A stretch of DNA of 7,810 bases. Source: Proteobacteria bacterium UBA6492 (GTDB taxonomy: Bacteria; Pseudomonadota; Gammaproteobacteria; UBA6429; Thiohalophilaceae). The position numbers were made by a program, and so were the translations under genes. The notes under the pieces were generated by a model. That model searched no databases, was not told the origin of the DNA, and saw nothing but the letters and a program-made list of their open reading frames with translations. Location of the stretch: positions 1 through 7,810 of the forward strand of contig DJMK01000149.1 of the NCBI GenBank assembly GCA_002436485.1. Direction: 5' to 3'. Positions 6,672 through 7,810 of the stretch are shown here, piece by piece (position 1 is the stretch's first letter; the number at the start of each line of letters is the position of its first letter).

Positions 6672-6968
6672 TTATTCAGCAGGAAACAGGCCGTTATAGC
6701 CGATCCCCTGTCGTGGTTCTGCCATCCAGTCTGCAACTGTTTCACGCCAGTTCAGGTAATGCGCTGTCTGCTTATGTGCAGCGGCATCGGCTGGATTTGC
6801 GTATGCTTCATATAATACAAAGTGCGTGGGATCACTCGACAGCTGTAACACATCAAAACGGCGATTGCCCGGCTCTTTGATGGAAGCCTCGTGGTTTTTT
6901 CGGCTTGCCTCGATAAACTCGTCAATATGTTCCGGTTTTACATGAACATGTACGATGGTGACCTGCAT
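6672..6968 (-). CDS. LsrG-like ABM-domain protein (putative quinol monooxygenase/isomerase family)
   Basis: A 98-residue ferredoxin-like-fold protein of the antibiotic biosynthesis monooxygenase (ABM) family. Along its whole length it parallels E. coli LsrG (96 residues): VTIVHVHVKPEHIDEFIEA, NHEASIKEPGNRRFDVLQ, HFVLYEAYANPADAAAHKQTAHY and a C-terminus ending YNGLFP. LsrG isomerises phospho-DPD, the phosphorylated AI-2 signal; other family members are cofactor-free oxygenases. No LsrK, LsrF or transporter gene is in the window, so AI-2 turnover is only one possibility. Pairing with an alcohol dehydrogenase 2 bp downstream points to a hydroxy-carbonyl or dicarbonyl substrate (inference). The start at ATG 6968 has a GGAG site 6 nt upstream and matches family length. 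A frame opening at 7052 would add 28 unrelated residues across the promoter region. First gene of the minus-strand series. Confidence 0.88.
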   Translation of the reverse strand: MQVTIVHVHVKPEHIDEFIEASRKNHEASIKEPGNRRFDVLQLSSDPTHFVLYEAYANPADAAAHKQTAHYLNWRETVADWMAEPRQGIGYNGLFPAE

Positions 6969-6974
6969 TGCCTT

Positions 6975-6978
6975 CTCC
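6975..6978 (-). promoter_or_regulatory. Shine-Dalgarno that sets the LsrG-like start
   Basis: GGAG on the minus strand, 6 nt before ATG 6968. It favours the 98-residue LsrG-length protein over a 126-residue reading from ATG 7052, which has no such site. Confidence 0.7.
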
Positions 6979-6996
6979 AGCCTGAAATCATTGACG

Positions 6997-7025
6997 TTGG
7001 TATGCTTTAGTTGAACCAGTATACT
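6997..7025 (+). promoter_or_regulatory. Predicted sigma70-type promoter for yqiA
   Basis: TTGGTA (6997-7002) and TATACT (7020-7025) are separated by 17 bp, matching the -35 and -10 consensus at 4 and 5 of 6 positions. Transcription would start near 7032, about 26 nt before the yqiA ATG. The -10 overlaps the -10 of the opposing promoter. Confidence 0.5.
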
Positions 7026-7046
7026 TAACCGCCATGCAGTCGTAAA
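7018..7046 (-). promoter_or_regulatory. Predicted sigma70-type promoter for the LsrG-like/ADH/trmO unit
   Basis: On the minus strand TTTACG (7046-7041) and TATACT (7023-7018) are separated by 17 bp, 4 and 5 of 6 matches to consensus. Transcription would start near 7011, giving a leader of about 43 nt before ATG 6968. The -10 is the other strand of the palindrome AGTATACT used by the yqiA promoter, so the two should interact. Confidence 0.45.
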
Positions 7047-7057
7047 AGTCATGCTCC

Positions 7058-7651
7058 ATGTTTATCTATCTACACGGCTTCAATAGCACGGGACAATCCG
7101 CCAAGGGACAATTCCTGAAGCAGCATCTCAAACCTGAGGCAGTCCTGACCCCGACCTACCCTGCTGATCCGGATCAGGCCATCCCTTATCTGACTGAACT
7201 CATCGTGCAACTGTTAGCAAACAAAATTGATGATGAGATGCTGACACTAATAGGCTCCTCTTTGGGTGGTTACTATGCGCAGTACCTTTCACACCATTTT
7301 CGTTTGCCACTCATTTTGATTAATCCCGCGCTGGAACCAATAACGACTCTGACACCTTACGTGGGTTGGCAGACCAATTACTACAGCAAGCAAGAGTATT
7401 TTTTTAGCCAGCAAGACCTGCAGAAACTGGCAAGTTATGACATTGTGAATCCATGCAAGCACCCTGTGCCATGCCTGCTACTGCTCGATGAAGACGACGA
7501 GATTATCGACAGCCGCAGGGCGCAAAAGATTTATGCCACGTGTGCCAATATCGTACTGTTCCCTAATGGCAGCCACCGCTTTGAGCATCTCGAGGCGGCC
7601 CTGAAAAAAATTCGTGATTTTTGTCATAAAAACCGCGGGGAAAAACCCTAA
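7058..7651 (+). CDS. yqiA: YqiA-type alpha/beta-hydrolase (esterase)
   Basis: A 197-residue small alpha/beta-hydrolase like E. coli YqiA (about 193 residues), an esterase active on short acyl esters and of unknown physiological role. The N-terminus FIYLHGFNSTGQSAKG (2-17) is the family's oxyanion-side loop. The nucleophile is Ser68 in GSSLGGYYAQYLS. LPLILINPALEP (83-94) follows as in YqiA. The catalytic acid is probably Asp147 in the DEDDEIIDSRRA segment (144-155), and the base His173 in NGSHRFEH. It is cytoplasmic, with no signal peptide. The start is well fixed: an in-frame stop lies at 7043-7045 and ATG 7058 is the only start after it. No Shine-Dalgarno is visible. An out-of-frame ATG at 7051 lies just upstream. 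In E. coli yqiA lies beside parE; a parE gene might follow here but is not in the window. Confidence 0.93.
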   Translation: MFIYLHGFNSTGQSAKGQFLKQHLKPEAVLTPTYPADPDQAIPYLTELIVQLLANKIDDEMLTLIGSSLGGYYAQYLSHHFRLPLILINPALEPITTLTPYVGWQTNYYSKQEYFFSQQDLQKLASYDIVNPCKHPVPCLLLLDEDDEIIDSRRAQKIYATCANIVLFPNGSHRFEHLEAALKKIRDFCHKNRGEKP

Positions 7652-7665
7652 AATTTGCAATCTTT

Positions 7666-7694
7666 TACAGTTGCTCTATGCTATATAAAACAAT
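7666..7694 (+). repeat. Imperfect direct repeat, copy 1 (partner at 7781-7810)
   Basis: Both copies follow the pattern TACAGTT-N4-TATGCT, then a variable few bases, then TAAAA and AA. About 22 of 29 aligned positions match with one gap. The copies begin 115 bp apart. They may be duplicated binding or promoter-like sites; the AT-richness makes some chance matching likely, but the two conserved blocks at fixed spacing are noticeable. Confidence 0.45.
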
Positions 7695-7722
7695 TAGTTA
7701 AGGTCATATTTTAAAGTTACAA

Positions 7723-7746
7723 AATACCTTAATTAGATAAGGTATT
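7723..7746. repeat. Perfect 9-bp inverted repeat, possible operator or weak terminator
   Basis: AATACCTTA (7723-7731), a 6-base spacer ATTAGA, then TAAGGTATT (7738-7746). It is followed by GTTT on the plus strand and preceded by an A-rich tract. The stem has few G/C pairs and the T run is short, so it would be a poor intrinsic terminator for yqiA. A third half-site, TTAAGGT, occurs at 7698-7704, which fits an operator equally well. Confidence 0.5.
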
Positions 7747-7780
7747 GTTTATCAAAAGTCGCAATATGAACCGATTAATG

Positions 7781-7810
7781 TACAGTTAACATATGCTGTC
7801 ATAAAATAAC
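7781..7810 (+). repeat. Imperfect direct repeat, copy 2 (partner at 7666-7694)
   Basis: TACAGTT (7781-7787), four variable bases, TATGCT (7792-7797), then GTCA and TAAAA (7802-7806). It matches copy 1 in the two conserved blocks and the A-rich tail. It reaches the window edge, so its full extent is unknown. Confidence 0.45.

Larger units (their letters stand above)
7652..7810. other. AT-rich intergenic end region with repeats
   Basis: These 159 bp follow the yqiA stop and contain no reading frame I can support. They hold a 9-bp inverted repeat (7723-7746), an extra copy of its half-site (7698-7704) and an imperfect direct repeat near each end (7666-7694 and 7781-7810). Composition is much richer in A/T than the flanking gene. 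It is most likely the 3' end of the yqiA transcript plus the regulatory region of a gene beyond the right edge. Confidence 0.6.

Noticed and set aside
6969..7052. Extension of the LsrG-like protein by 28 residues to ATG 7052
   Set aside because: The extra residues have no match in the LsrG family, no ribosome site is present, and the stretch holds both predicted promoters.
7634..7650. GGGG-A5-CCC hairpin at the end of yqiA as a terminator
   Set aside because: The stem is only three to four base pairs, lies within the coding region and has no T run after it.
7782..7799. ACAG-N10-CTGT resembling a LexA (SOS) box
   Set aside because: A gammaproteobacterial LexA box is CTGT-N8-ACAG; here the halves are in the opposite order and the spacer is wrong.

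Overview
The window looks like chromosomal DNA from a gammaproteobacterium with moderate GC. YgiQ, TrmO and YqiA all resemble their Escherichia coli counterparts along their length, and the coding is dense with short intergenic gaps. I cannot name the genus. I see no tRNA, rRNA, CRISPR array, transposase or phage gene. No stretch longer than about 160 bases lacks a gene.

Layout: (1) Positions 1-356, minus strand, hold the N-terminal 118 codons of a YgiQ-family radical SAM protein whose gene runs off the left edge. (2) A small cytoplasmic thioredoxin (466-831, plus) diverges from it. (3) From 6968 down to 820 lie seven consecutive minus-strand genes. In transcription order they are an LsrG-like ABM-fold protein, an iron-type alcohol dehydrogenase (2-bp gap), the tRNA methyltransferase TrmO (10-bp gap), an exported TlpA-like thioredoxin (55-bp gap), a large membrane GGDEF-EAL protein (86-bp gap), a 130-residue soluble protein of unknown function (21-bp gap), and a 106-residue membrane protein of unknown function (14-bp gap). 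The spacing suggests one transcription unit for LsrG-like/ADH/TrmO, possibly including the TlpA-like gene. A second unit would hold GGDEF-EAL and the two small genes. (4) A YqiA-type esterase (7058-7651, plus) diverges from the LsrG-like gene across an 89-bp region. (5) The last 159 bp are AT-rich, with an inverted repeat and an imperfect direct repeat, and probably lead into a gene beyond the right edge.

Three points deserve attention. The LsrG-like/alcohol dehydrogenase pair occurs with no other lsr gene in view, which suggests a small carbonyl-metabolite pathway other than classical AI-2 processing. The c-di-GMP enzyme has apparently intact synthesis and hydrolysis sites and sits directly upstream of two uncharacterised genes that may be its partners. 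The 89-bp divergent region carries a palindromic AGTATACT that can serve as a -10 element on both strands, each with a -35-like hexamer at 17 bp.

Several starts were moved inward from the longest reading frame because a good Shine-Dalgarno sequence and family length favour the internal start: thioredoxin, TlpA-like, TrmO and LsrG-like.
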